Assembly (NCBI GenBank): GCA_003215435.1 | Contig: QCKJ01000001.1 | Span: 226,948-290,947, forward strand | Source: Prochlorococcus sp. AG-409-M05 | GTDB lineage: Bacteria > Cyanobacteriota > Cyanobacteriia > PCC-6307 > Cyanobiaceae | DNA: 64,000 nt | Direction of reading: 5' to 3' | Part shown: in pieces, positions 29,185 through 37,702 of the stretch | Position numbering within the stretch: position 1 is the stretch's first letter | Layout: each line of letters begins with the position of its first letter | Notes under the pieces: model-generated | What the model saw: the letters and a program-made list of their open reading frames with translations, nothing else | The model's database searches: none | What the model was told of the DNA's origin: nothing | Translations under genes and position numbers: made by a program

Positions 29185-29325
29185 TTAATACACCGAATTT
29201 AAGGCAACAACTTTGGCGGTGGGGTTTCTGGACTCCGCCGTCCTTTTTGAATCTTGGAGGTTGCTCACAACATAGGTCTCTTTCCAAGTCTTACCGACTA
29301 TGTAAAAAGTCACTTCCACCTTCAT
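29185..29325 (-). CDS. Micro-ORF 2 of accessory cassette (46 aa, phage-protein-like)
   Basis: ATG at 29325 overlaps the stop of the previous frame as ATGA. The product is MKVEVTFYIVGKTWKETYVV..(46 residues), ending ESRNPTAKVVALNSVY. This beta-strand/helix/strand pattern with a final ARNP-AKV-V motif resembles short proteins I recall from cyanophages and picocyanobacterial islands. A database search would be needed to prove this. The lower overlap with other reading frames on both strands argues that this frame is the coding one. Confidence 0.5.
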   Translation of the reverse strand: MKVEVTFYIVGKTWKETYVVSNLQDSKRTAESRNPTAKVVALNSVY

Positions 29326-29429
29326 CGGTTTCTGTCCTTGGTGAGAATTCTGGTGATTACAAGATTCATCTCGACCAAGAGAATCGCCAATCCAATCGTG
29401 GAAGCAAAGATAAACAGAGCATCATTCAT
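29322..29429 (-). CDS. Micro-ORF 1 of accessory cassette (35 aa membrane peptide)
   Basis: ATG at 29429 encodes 35 residues: MNDALFIFASTIGLAILLVE, then a short tail ITRILTKDRNR. A single hydrophobic helix and a basic tail fit a small inner-membrane peptide. A GGGGGTGG stretch upstream may serve as the ribosome-binding site. It overlaps the next frame by 4 bases (ATGA), a strong sign of real translation. Confidence 0.45.
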   Translation of the reverse strand: MNDALFIFASTIGLAILLVEMNLVITRILTKDRNR

Positions 29430-29475
29430 GCCGCCGCCACCCCCTTGAGAAGGCGATAAAAGCTGTCTCTATGCA

Positions 29476-29673
29476 TCAGACTTGCCCTCTATATTTCTTG
29501 AACTCATCTAAGTCACTTGTGACTATGCTCTTATAATCATCAGGAAACCGTTCCTTCATGATCTCTAGAATCGCCAAGCAATCTGGATAGAGATTATGCA
29601 AATAAAAAATAACTTCTTTCTCTTTCTTCAAGACAATGTAATCAGATAGTCCTCCTATATTTTCGTTAGTCAT
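29476..29673 (-). CDS. Small acidic protein coupled to resolvase remnant (65 aa)
   Basis: ATG at 29673 overlaps the stop of the resolvase remnant as ATGA. The 65-residue product starts MTNENIGGLSDYIVLKKEKE and continues YLHNLYPDCLAILEIMKERFPDDYKSIV. I do not recognise a family. It is followed on the same strand by the three micro-ORFs, so the whole set could be one transcript. Confidence 0.45.
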   Translation of the reverse strand: MTNENIGGLSDYIVLKKEKEVIFYLHNLYPDCLAILEIMKERFPDDYKSIVTSDLDEFKKYRGQV

Positions 29674-29935
29674 ACCGCTACTGCCTCTTGCTCCACGATG
29701 ATTCTTCTGATGGTGGATAGAGCATGACTTATTTGTTCTCTTATGGATCTGTAAGAGCAACCTTCATTTCTTAGACGTAATACCAACCCTTGTTTTGCAT
29801 TGCTGGTTTTGGGTCTACCTCCTAGTGACTGCAATCTCTCGCGTCGATACTGAATACTTTCAATTGTTCTCTCTCTAGTCAGTGAGCGTTCCACTTCGGC
29901 AAGACCAGACAGCAATCCAATAAGTAAAGAACAGG
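29670..29935 (-). pseudogene. Serine resolvase remnant (C-terminal part)
   Basis: About 85 residues match the end of a serine recombinase: LLIGLLSGLAEVERSLTRER, the linker LGGRPKTSNAKQGLVLRLRN and the helix-turn-helix GCSYRSIREQISHALSTIRRI. The catalytic N-terminal domain (YARVS and DRLGR motifs) is missing; the frame upstream to 30047 is unrelated. The C-terminus closely resembles that of the complete resolvase at 40323-40949 in the same orientation. Confidence 0.75.
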
Positions 29936-29994
29936 AGCGAACTTCGCAAAAATATCTTACAAAGCTAAACTCGTTAGAGTACGAAATTAGCAAG

Positions 29995-30201
29995 ATGGCT
30001 AACCAAGAGCAGAAAGATTTCTTTATTAATTTGATAAAGCGATTCATATCTTGTGTTCAACAAGATATGAATCTTCTAGAAGTAGCTTCGCAAGATATTG
30101 ATGGAAGTGTTAGGGAGTACTTTCCATCTAATAGTAATTGGTTAGGGATTGATATTGGACCTGGGAAAAAAGTAGATCTTGTTATCCAAAAAACTCACTA
30201 A
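29995..30201 (+). CDS. Hypothetical small protein (68 aa)
   Basis: The frame from ATG at 29995 encodes MANQEQKDFFINLIKRFISC followed by a soluble region ending NSNWLGIDIGPGKKVDLVIQ. It has normal-looking protein composition, but I recognise no family. It overlaps only the non-homologous upstream extension of the resolvase remnant on the other strand, which supports this frame over that one. Confidence 0.35.
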   Translation: MANQEQKDFFINLIKRFISCVQQDMNLLEVASQDIDGSVREYFPSNSNWLGIDIGPGKKVDLVIQKTH

Positions 30202-30562
30202 TTCATCTATATCAACACAACTGCGTAACAAAAGTGATCAGAAATCGAAGAGAAAAAGAGATTGCATTTTTCTAATCAAAAAACTCAAATAAATCTATAT
30301 TGAATACATCATACATTCTTTCTCTTATGAATCTGATTACTACGGATATCAATTCAAATAGCAAAAATATAGGCTAAACAAACAACCAGATCTTATTCAC
30401 CAATTAAGATATAAAAAGGATTTAAATTTGTTCAATAATAAGGCGTTATGTAATGTCCATTTGGATTATACTAATAGCACTTGACTCAAGGATTGTAGAG
30501 TTGTTATTCTTGGTTTCGAAAAAACAACTTATCAATTTTTTTATCCCGTTCATATCTGAGAA
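30202..30562. other. AT-rich intergenic region before sugar operon
   Basis: These 361 bases are strongly AT-rich and hold no ORF of note, no cloverleaf and no T-tracted hairpin that I can see. The promoter of the cytidylyltransferase operon should lie in the last part. Confidence 0.5.
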
Positions 30563-31279
30563 ATGATTTCCCAAGCAAAAGATAAAGTAATATGTGTTAT
30601 TTGTGCAAGAGGTGGTTCCAAAGGTATTCCTAAAAAAAACATGCAGCTTCTTGACAATGAGCCGCTAATCGCAAGGTGCATAAGGCATGCATTCGAATCA
30701 GAAGCTTTGGGAACAGTTCTGGTAAGTACTGATGACGAAGTAATTGCAGCTACAGCTAGAGGATGTGGGGCAACTGTTCCATTTATAAGGCCAGCAAATC
30801 TTGCAGAAGATCTGACAACTACAGAAAAAACTCTTCAACATGCATTATTGACCTACGAAGAAATGACAAGCAGAAAATTCGAAATTTGTGTTTTCATAAC
30901 GGCAACTGACGTATTCAGAGATCCCCAATGGATAAAGCAAGCTGTAATGACCCTTGATGAAAATCCTGAACTGGAAAGTGTTTTCGTTGGCCATAAAACT
31001 CACAAGAATTTCTGGGAGCAGCAAGAAGATGGCAGCTGGAAAAGGCTGCGTGAGTGGATGTCAATTTACTCATCTCGACAAATACGTCGATCTATTGTGA
31101 GAGAAGATACTGGCCTTGCTTGTGCAAGCAGAGCATGGCTTTGGAGAGAAGGAAGAAGAATTGGAGATAACGTTGAAATAATAGAAAATGATGATGACTT
31201 CACTAGTATTGATATACATCATCCTGAAGATCTATTACTGGCAGAAGCTGCAATAAGCATCAGGAGGAACCAATCATGA
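30563..31279 (+). CDS. CMP-sugar synthetase (acylneuraminate cytidylyltransferase family)
   Basis: NeuA-type enzymes activate ulosonic or nonulosonic acids with CTP to CMP-sugars. The 238-residue protein has the complete nucleotide-binding motif ARGGSKGIPKKN (15-26), then PLIARCIRHA, VSTDDEVI, FIRPANLAEDLTTT and the C-terminal SIDIHHPEDLLLAEA with the metal-binding Asp. It overlaps the next gene by 4 bases (ATGA). The actual sugar acid is unknown: NeuB-like (51.6 kb) and DAHP/KDO8P-like (33.8 kb) synthases both exist in the window. Confidence 0.85.
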   Translation: MISQAKDKVICVICARGGSKGIPKKNMQLLDNEPLIARCIRHAFESEALGTVLVSTDDEVIAATARGCGATVPFIRPANLAEDLTTTEKTLQHALLTYEEMTSRKFEICVFITATDVFRDPQWIKQAVMTLDENPELESVFVGHKTHKNFWEQQEDGSWKRLREWMSIYSSRQIRRSIVREDTGLACASRAWLWREGRRIGDNVEIIENDDDFTSIDIHHPEDLLLAEAAISIRRNQS

Positions 31280-32670
31280 AAACAGATTGCGAAATCTCTT
31301 CCACACCATTAGTTTCACTAATCATAAGAACTAAAGACGAAGAAAGATGGATTGGATCATGTCTCAGATCAGTATTTAACCAAACATACAAGAATTTCGA
31401 GGTTGTAATTGTAGATAATTGTTCTAAAGATCAAACTTTGCGCAGAGTCAAGGAATTCGACGTGAAGGTTATCAATATTAATGATTTTTTACCTGGGAAA
31501 GCTATTAATGCTGGCATAAAAGCATCAAGTGGTGAATATTTAGTCTGCCTATCTGGTCACTGTATACCCACATCAGAATACTGGTTAGAGACCCTTATAA
31601 AAGACCTTGGTAACCCAAAAGTTGCAGGAGTATATGGGAGACAGGAGCCTCTATCTTTCACAAGTGATCTAGATAAAAGAGATCTACTCACTGTTTTTGG
31701 CCTAGATAAAAAAATACAAAATAAAGACTTTTTCTTTCACAATGCAAATAGTGCTTTTAGAAGAGAAATTTGGTTAAAGTACCCATTCAATGAAGAAGTA
31801 ACTAATATTGAAGATAGAGTATGGGGTAGAGAAGTAATCTCAGATGGGTTCAAGATTATCTACGAGCCAGAAGCAAGTGTCTTTCATTGGCATGGAATTA
31901 ATCATGATTTAAATCCAGAAAGAGCTAGAAAAATAGTCAGAATACTTGAATCATTGGATGATTCATCAAATACTGTGAATCCAATTGGGGTTGAAAGTAT
32001 GGATATAGTCGCAATAATACCCATTAGAGGACATTCTTCTCTAATCAATGGTAAGCAGCTTCTAAAATATGCTATTGAAGCTACTAAGAAATCAAGTCTA
32101 ATAAAACGAATTATTGTATCTACTGATAACCAAACTACAGCTAATCTGGCGATTTCATTAGGTGCTGATGCACCCTTCTTAAGGCCAAAGAATCTTTCAT
32201 ATGATTATATAGATGTTAAAGAAGTTCTTAGTTTTACAGTTGATCAAATAGAACATCTTTATGGAGTTCCCGATCTGGTTGTTTCCATTGACGAAACATA
32301 TCCCTTTAGGCCTCCAACTCTACTAGACAGCATGATTAAACACCTGGTTGAAGATGGTCTAGATACAGTGATAGCAGCAAAGCCAGAGTTAAGAGCGATC
32401 TTTGTAGATAAAGATGGTCAAGTGGAATCATTATCAGAAGGTTTTATGCCAAGAGAATTAAAAAATTATCGTCCAATGATCTCATTAATGGGTCTTGGTT
32501 GTGTAACACATCCTTCGTTCATCAGAAGTGGGGAAATACTTGGCTTACGTCTTGGTGTATTTGAAGTTAATGATCCTATGTCAGCAGAGCAAATTCGAGA
32601 TAGTTCTGGACTAAAATTAGCTGAAGATTTTCTTGACACCTGGTGGGATAAGCATTATGTTAAATCCTAG
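31276..32670 (+). CDS. Glycosyltransferase family 2 fused to a cytidylyltransferase-like domain
   Basis: Residues about 10-230 form a GT-A glycosyltransferase: VSLIIRTKDEERWIGSCLRS, VVIVDNCSKDQT, GEYLVCLSGHCIP and FHNANSAFRREIW. Residues about 245-464 form a second domain of the CMP-sugar synthetase fold: VAIIPIRGHSSLINGKQLL, IIVSTDNQTTANLAISLGADAPFLRPKNLS, VSIDETYPFRPPTLLDSMI. Its CTP-binding motif is altered (PIRGHSSLINGK instead of ARGGSKGIPKKN). It could pair CMP-sugar supply or binding with transfer. It is translationally coupled to the upstream synthetase. Confidence 0.8.
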   Translation: MKTDCEISSTPLVSLIIRTKDEERWIGSCLRSVFNQTYKNFEVVIVDNCSKDQTLRRVKEFDVKVININDFLPGKAINAGIKASSGEYLVCLSGHCIPTSEYWLETLIKDLGNPKVAGVYGRQEPLSFTSDLDKRDLLTVFGLDKKIQNKDFFFHNANSAFRREIWLKYPFNEEVTNIEDRVWGREVISDGFKIIYEPEASVFHWHGINHDLNPERARKIVRILESLDDSSNTVNPIGVESMDIVAIIPIRGHSSLINGKQLLKYAIEATKKSSLIKRIIVSTDNQTTANLAISLGADAPFLRPKNLSYDYIDVKEVLSFTVDQIEHLYGVPDLVVSIDETYPFRPPTLLDSMIKHLVEDGLDTVIAAKPELRAIFVDKDGQVESLSEGFMPRELKNYRPMISLMGLGCVTHPSFIRSGEILGLRLGVFEVNDPMSAEQIRDSSGLKLAEDFLDTWWDKHYVKS

Positions 32671-32697
32671 TAATGAGAAGATTTTAAGAGCTTTTAA

Positions 32698-33765
32698 ATG
32701 AGACTTAGTCAAATTCATATCGCAATAGTTGGAGCAGGAAGAGTAGCTCAACATTATAAAGAAATTTTAGACTCTGGAGTTGTTTCAGATTTCAAGGTTG
32801 TTGGCATATGTGACCTTAATGAAACGGCGAGACTTAAATTATCCAAACACTGGAAATGCCCTAGTTTTGATAATTTAAAAGACATGATTAATACAACATT
32901 ACCACACTTAGTATTGATATTAACTCCATCAGGCCTCCACTTTGAGCATACAAAAATAGCTTTAGATCTTGGGTGCAATGTACTCGTTGAAAAGCCAGTG
33001 ACAATGATTCCCTCACAAGCTAAGGAGCTCGATTCTCTAGCAAAAGAAAAAAATTTAATGTTATGTGTAGCCTTTCAAAATAGATTAAATCCCGCTATTA
33101 GTTGTCTTAAAAGTGCTCTAGATCAAAATAGATTTGGTAAAATTACGACCTCAACAGTAAGGCTAAGGTGGTGCAGGTACCAAGAATATTATGAAGATGA
33201 ATGGCATGGAACTTGGGCCCAAGATGGTGGAGTAATCAATCAACAAGCAATACACCATATAGATGCACTCAACTGGTTAATAGGTCCCATTGAAGAAGTG
33301 TGTGCTATACACACTAATCGTTTAAATAAACTCGAGGCTGAAGATACTCTAGTCGCTATTTTACATTTTAAGAATGGAGCACTTGGAACAATTGAAGCAA
33401 CTACAGCTGCTCGCCCTTGTGATATCGAAGCTTCATTGTCGGTTATAGGAGAAAAAGGAACAGGAGTGATTGGTGGAATTGCTCTAAATAAAGTAGAAAC
33501 CTGGAACTTTGTAGAAGAAAAGCCAGATGATAAACATGCTGCTGATTTGTATTCAGTAGAAGTACCCACCGGATACGGCTTAAGTCATGGACCATTACTG
33601 CAAAAAATTATTGATCGTCTTAAGCTAAAATCCTCTATAGCTCCAATACCTGTAGAGCAATGTATTTCCACTACTGAATTAATCCATGCAATGTATGCCA
33701 GTCATGAAACAAGTGGCTGGATAAGCCTAAAGGACAACCATCTCTCAAATTATTTAGGTAAGTAA
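32698..33765 (+). CDS. Gfo/Idh/MocA-family sugar oxidoreductase (WlbA-like)
   Basis: The 355-residue protein has the Rossmann start IAIVGAGRVAQHYKEIL, the family Lys in VEKPVTM, and TWAQDGGVINQQAIHHIDALNWLIG, a signature shared with WlbA-type UDP-sugar-acid 3-dehydrogenases. The likely role is NAD(P)-dependent oxidation of a nucleotide sugar or related polyol, but the substrate is unknown. It lies 27 bases after the GT fusion and 4 bases before the synthase gene. Confidence 0.85.
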   Translation: MRLSQIHIAIVGAGRVAQHYKEILDSGVVSDFKVVGICDLNETARLKLSKHWKCPSFDNLKDMINTTLPHLVLILTPSGLHFEHTKIALDLGCNVLVEKPVTMIPSQAKELDSLAKEKNLMLCVAFQNRLNPAISCLKSALDQNRFGKITTSTVRLRWCRYQEYYEDEWHGTWAQDGGVINQQAIHHIDALNWLIGPIEEVCAIHTNRLNKLEAEDTLVAILHFKNGALGTIEATTAARPCDIEASLSVIGEKGTGVIGGIALNKVETWNFVEEKPDDKHAADLYSVEVPTGYGLSHGPLLQKIIDRLKLKSSIAPIPVEQCISTTELIHAMYASHETSGWISLKDNHLSNYLGK

Positions 33766-33769
33766 ATCA

Positions 33770-34663
33770 ATGGCAATCGAAAACAAGGCGCCCGGAAAAG
33801 ATATTAGTGCGGAAGATTTACTAAGTAAATTCCCTCTTGCTGCAAAGAAAAGCCCCGAGCATAAATCTGAATTTGAAATATGTGGCGTCAAGTTTGGGTC
33901 AAAGAAAATACCAGTTTTTGCAGGGCCAAATATGGTGGAATCAAGAGATTTGATTTTAGACATTGCTTTTAAAGTCAAAGCATCAGGGGCGGACTTCTTA
34001 AGAGGAGGTGCCTTTAAACCATTGTCATTTCCATATAGAAGTGAAAAATATAATGAAACTCGTGAAGAAGGAATAAAATGGTTGATGGAATCAAAAGAAA
34101 AAATAGGTATCCCGATTATTACTGAGGTAATGGAAGAAAAATATATTCCATTAATTTCTCAAGTGGCTGATATTTTGCAAATTGGCTCTCGCAATATGCA
34201 AAATTATCCTTTTCTTACTGCATGTGCTAAAACACAAAAACCAATCATGCTTAAACGCCATTACGGTGCATCTTTAAGAGATTGGTTGGGAGCTGCTGAA
34301 TATATTCTTGTTGAAGGAAACGAAAAAGTTATTCTTTGCGAAAGGGGAGTAAGTGTTGCACATACACATCGGTCTAGTTCTCGATTTCTTCTTGATTTAC
34401 AAGTTGTTCCTGCTGCCCAAGAAATTACTCATCTTCCCGTAGTAGTTGATCCATCTCATGCCACTTTTTGGCGGCCATGGGTAGAACCAATGGCATTGGC
34501 TGGAATAGCGTGCGGAGCAGATGGAATAATGCTTGAAGTTCATCCTGACCCAGCCAACGCAGCTGTAGACCCACTGCAACCAATCGATTACAAAGAATTT
34601 AGCAACTTGATATCTAAAATGGACTCAATTGCTAAATGTGTTGGAAGGTATGTAAAAAAATGA
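33770..34663 (+). CDS. DAHP/KDO8P synthase-family enzyme with altered active site
   Basis: Overall this is the type I-beta DAHP synthase fold (condensing PEP with an aldose phosphate): LRGGAFKP, LQIGSRNMQNY, KVILCERG, VVVDPSHA and IMLEVHPDP. Two substrate/metal positions differ. The ligand Cys of AGPC is Asn54 in FAGPNMVESRD, as in metal-independent KDO8P synthases, and the KPR-T/S motif reads KPLSF (83-87), losing the Arg used for the aldose phosphate. His230, Glu256 and Asp267 remain. It overlaps the AroE-like gene by 4 bases. The product may be neither DAHP nor KDO8P. Confidence 0.8.
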   Translation: MAIENKAPGKDISAEDLLSKFPLAAKKSPEHKSEFEICGVKFGSKKIPVFAGPNMVESRDLILDIAFKVKASGADFLRGGAFKPLSFPYRSEKYNETREEGIKWLMESKEKIGIPIITEVMEEKYIPLISQVADILQIGSRNMQNYPFLTACAKTQKPIMLKRHYGASLRDWLGAAEYILVEGNEKVILCERGVSVAHTHRSSSRFLLDLQVVPAAQEITHLPVVVDPSHATFWRPWVEPMALAGIACGADGIMLEVHPDPANAAVDPLQPIDYKEFSNLISKMDSIAKCVGRYVKK

Positions 34664-35565
34664 GCATTAACAAAGTTCTATCTCTAATAGAAAATAAAGT
34701 TGAGATAGGAGAACAAGAAGAATTTGCCGCAATAATTGGTGCTAATCCTTCTCAAGGTGCAAGGTCTCCAAAATTATGGAATTCTGCTTTTAAATCAATT
34801 GGTTGCTCTGCGAGGATGTACCCTTTTGATGTGAAGTTAGAAAACTTAGATAGCCTTTTAAATGAATTAAAGAATACTGACTTATTTATCGGCGGTGCAG
34901 TAGCCGTTCCACATAAAATTTCTACAGCTAACTTCCTAGGCAGTTCAATAACACAAGAGTCAAAAAAGATAGGAGCGGTTAACTGCCTTTTCAAAGACGA
35001 GAATAATTTACTTACTGGTACAAATACCGATGGAGAAGCTGCTCGGATATCTCTTATAAACGAAGTTCAAGAATTAACTAGCAAGAAAATATTAATTCTA
35101 GGTGCTGGAGGTGCTGGAAAAGCCGTAGCATCTTATATATCTGATATCTTAGATGAAAGTCAAGAATTAATTATAGCAGTTAGAAACTATCAAAGAGGAG
35201 TGACACTTCAATCAAAAATAAGCAATGCAAAGCTGATCTTATGGGAAGATATCTCAAGCCATTTATTAGATGTCAATATAATTATAAATTGCACAACAGT
35301 TGGTTCTATTTATCAGAAAGACTCTTCTCCTTTATCATCTGAACAAATAAGTATCACTCAGGATGAAACGCTAATCTTCGATATAATCTACCAACCATTA
35401 GAGACTCAGCTCTTAAAATTAGCTCGTCTTCAAGGAAGGCCTACCCTCAATGGATTGTCAATGAACTTAGAGCAAGCTGTTCTTGCATTTAATTATGCAT
35501 TGGGGGCGAAAATAAAAGGAATGAATATAGACACTATTAGAACTTCAATGAGCAATCTTAAATAG
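34660..35565 (+). CDS. Shikimate dehydrogenase-like oxidoreductase (AroE family)
   Basis: ATG at 34660 overlaps the previous stop (ATGA); 301 residues. AroE features are present: ARSPKLWNSAF (substrate loop), the catalytic Lys86 in VAVPHK, GAVNCLF, GTNTDGEAA with Asp124, and the Rossmann motif GAGGAGKA, with MNLEQAVLAF near the end. The usual NVT before the Lys reads AVA, so substrate contacts differ from housekeeping AroE. It probably reduces or oxidises a shikimate-like ring made from the neighbouring synthase product (inference). Confidence 0.82.
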   Translation: MSINKVLSLIENKVEIGEQEEFAAIIGANPSQGARSPKLWNSAFKSIGCSARMYPFDVKLENLDSLLNELKNTDLFIGGAVAVPHKISTANFLGSSITQESKKIGAVNCLFKDENNLLTGTNTDGEAARISLINEVQELTSKKILILGAGGAGKAVASYISDILDESQELIIAVRNYQRGVTLQSKISNAKLILWEDISSHLLDVNIIINCTTVGSIYQKDSSPLSSEQISITQDETLIFDIIYQPLETQLLKLARLQGRPTLNGLSMNLEQAVLAFNYALGAKIKGMNIDTIRTSMSNLK

Positions 35566-35662
35566 TTCAATTATATTACCTAACCGTTCTGACATTAATC
35601 TTTAAGTAGTAGTTTAAGGACTTGACCATCAAGGGAATACGAAAAGGATTGGCATATATTTG

Positions 35663-37702
35663 CTAAATAAATTTAGCTTCATAAGTATCAAAATATCTAA
35701 AATATGAGCCAATATCTAAATGCTTCTTTCCAGAGAAAGATCTGTTCTTCGAAAGCGATGAGCTACTTAGAAGAATTCGAAAATCCATGGAAAGTCTTGA
35801 GAAGCTAGTAAGATTTGGCGTGTCGCCATTCCATCTATTGGCAGTATCTAATTGAGCATACTCGCCTGGACGAAGATTCAAAGGGGAGAAGGTGGAGAAT
35901 CTATTTAGGGCTTGGGAATGCGACTTTTCTAGCCAAATTGTAGATGAGTCTCTACACTCCGTGATTGCATAGAAGGTATTAATTTCCTGTTCAGAATGAT
36001 TATAAAATTTATCCTTATGAAACTCAAACATTGAAATATTACCTGGGAATTGTAATTGGATTGTAGGGAATGATTGGACAATTAATCTATCTGAATCGAT
36101 CTTATATTTCTTACATACACTTGATAAAAGTTGTTCATAAATTCTTAAAAATTCAGTATCAGAGTCAAATCCAGCATATATCTTCTCATGTATATTGGTA
36201 GATTGAGATGTTTCTTTTGTAAGTAAATTATTTAGGTACTTCTTATCTAGAATATCATGTGCATTTTCTGGCTTTACGCCTATTGAATGAGTAAACCACT
36301 TATAGAGCTGTTCATGAATATAGACTGGAGATTTATATATGCTGTTTACTGCCTTTACAGTAGAAAGAGAAGTTTGATCAACAACTGAGTCAATCAATCC
36401 TTCTCTATCCATGCTAATAAACTTTAACTTTTCTGATTTATTTCTTTTAATTTCTTGATAGCTGGCTATAGAGGACTCTTCTTCCTCTGACAAAGCTGTA
36501 AATGAAACTATTATATCTGGATTCCTTTTGAGAAGGCTATTAATATCTGAACCTAGGGTATCAAATAGGTCTTTATAACTTGCCCATATCGTTGAGAATC
36601 TTTCAATATCCTTTGCAGATTCATCCTTAATATCAATCTTGCAGTCTAAAGATTTTCTTGTTCTTGTGACAATCTTAAAAGCATGTGATTCTTCAAGAAG
36701 CCATGAACCAGGTTTATATGTTATTCCACAGAATAATATCCTTGGAGACTTAAACCCTTTTGCCAACTCTATAACTTTTTGGCTGTAATATGCTTCAACC
36801 ATGTCATTAACTTTATCTGATGCATCTGACAACGGCGAAGGATATCCATACTGAGCCAAACATTCACCAAAAGCTCTTGTATCTCTAGGCAAACATGGTC
36901 CCCCAAAACCTAGTCCTGGTTTTAAATACTTGTTACCGATCCTAGAATCAGCTCCAATAGCATCACAAACATCAAACTGTTGAGCATTATCTAATTGGTC
37001 ACAAAGCATTCCTATGCTATTTGCATAACTTATCTTTAAGGTTAGAAAAGTGTTAATTGCAATTTTAGAAACTTCTGCTGATTCAAGTGACATAGATTTT
37101 ATTATGACCTCTTTACCATTAACTTGTTTATATACTTTAGAAAGGTTTGATTGCGCTTTATTCTGATTAGATCCAATCAGAATAAAATCTGGCTCAAGCA
37201 TATCTTTTACAACAGAACCAAGAGCAATAAATTCAGGGTTATAGCAATAGCCTATTTGCTCATTACTAACAGAGTCTTGGAATTCTTTACTCATTAAAGA
37301 TAGAATTCTTGTGGACTCACCTGGCATAACTGTGCTAGTAATGACAACATTTATATACTTACCTTTTGAGCGAACTAGATATTCATCTAAATTCAATAAT
37401 GCCTTTAGAACATATGAGCTATCGAAGCATTGATTGCCTAATGATGGAGTAGGTACAATAATAAATATTGTAGAGATATCTACATTTATTTCTTCGTAGG
37501 TTGAATAAAAAGAGAGCCTTCTTCTGTACCTTTCAAATAGTTCATCACAGCCTGGTTCAGAAATAGTTAATTTCCCATTCCTAAGGGATTCAATTGCATT
37601 TAGATTGACATCTATTCCATGCACATCAAAACCTTTGCTGGCTAAAACTAGAGCCCATGTCAACCCAAGCTTCCCTAATCCCACTACAGCTATGGATTGC
37701 AT
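35663..37702 (-). CDS. UDP-sugar 6-dehydrogenase fused to a dioxygenase-like domain
   Basis: Residues 1-420 are a UDP-glucose/GDP-mannose dehydrogenase: VVGLGKLGLTWA, EPGCDEL, TSTVMPGEST and the catalytic Cys270 in FGGPCLPRDT. Residues about 455-645 resemble the phytanoyl-CoA/StrG-like Fe(II)/2-oxoglutarate group: SFPTIQLQFPG, FEFHKDKFYNHSEQEIN (H562, D564) and SRLSMDFR. The expected distal His of HGN is Asn625 (NGDTPNLT), so metal binding may be lost or unusual. It is on the opposite strand to the preceding operon, upstream of a GME-type gene. Confidence 0.8.
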   Translation of the reverse strand: MQSIAVVGLGKLGLTWALVLASKGFDVHGIDVNLNAIESLRNGKLTISEPGCDELFERYRRRLSFYSTYEEINVDISTIFIIVPTPSLGNQCFDSSYVLKALLNLDEYLVRSKGKYINVVITSTVMPGESTRILSLMSKEFQDSVSNEQIGYCYNPEFIALGSVVKDMLEPDFILIGSNQNKAQSNLSKVYKQVNGKEVIIKSMSLESAEVSKIAINTFLTLKISYANSIGMLCDQLDNAQQFDVCDAIGADSRIGNKYLKPGLGFGGPCLPRDTRAFGECLAQYGYPSPLSDASDKVNDMVEAYYSQKVIELAKGFKSPRILFCGITYKPGSWLLEESHAFKIVTRTRKSLDCKIDIKDESAKDIERFSTIWASYKDLFDTLGSDINSLLKRNPDIIVSFTALSEEEESSIASYQEIKRNKSEKLKFISMDREGLIDSVVDQTSLSTVKAVNSIYKSPVYIHEQLYKWFTHSIGVKPENAHDILDKKYLNNLLTKETSQSTNIHEKIYAGFDSDTEFLRIYEQLLSSVCKKYKIDSDRLIVQSFPTIQLQFPGNISMFEFHKDKFYNHSEQEINTFYAITECRDSSTIWLEKSHSQALNRFSTFSPLNLRPGEYAQLDTANRWNGDTPNLTSFSRLSMDFRILLSSSSLSKNRSFSGKKHLDIGSYFRYFDTYEAKFI

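Noticed and set aside
29106..29459. 117-codon plus-strand frame, Ser- and Gln-rich
   Set aside because: It is antisense to the micro-ORF cassette, has biased composition (SSSVHFQSFSLQ-type) and no ribosome-binding site; the minus-strand frames have ATGA coupling.
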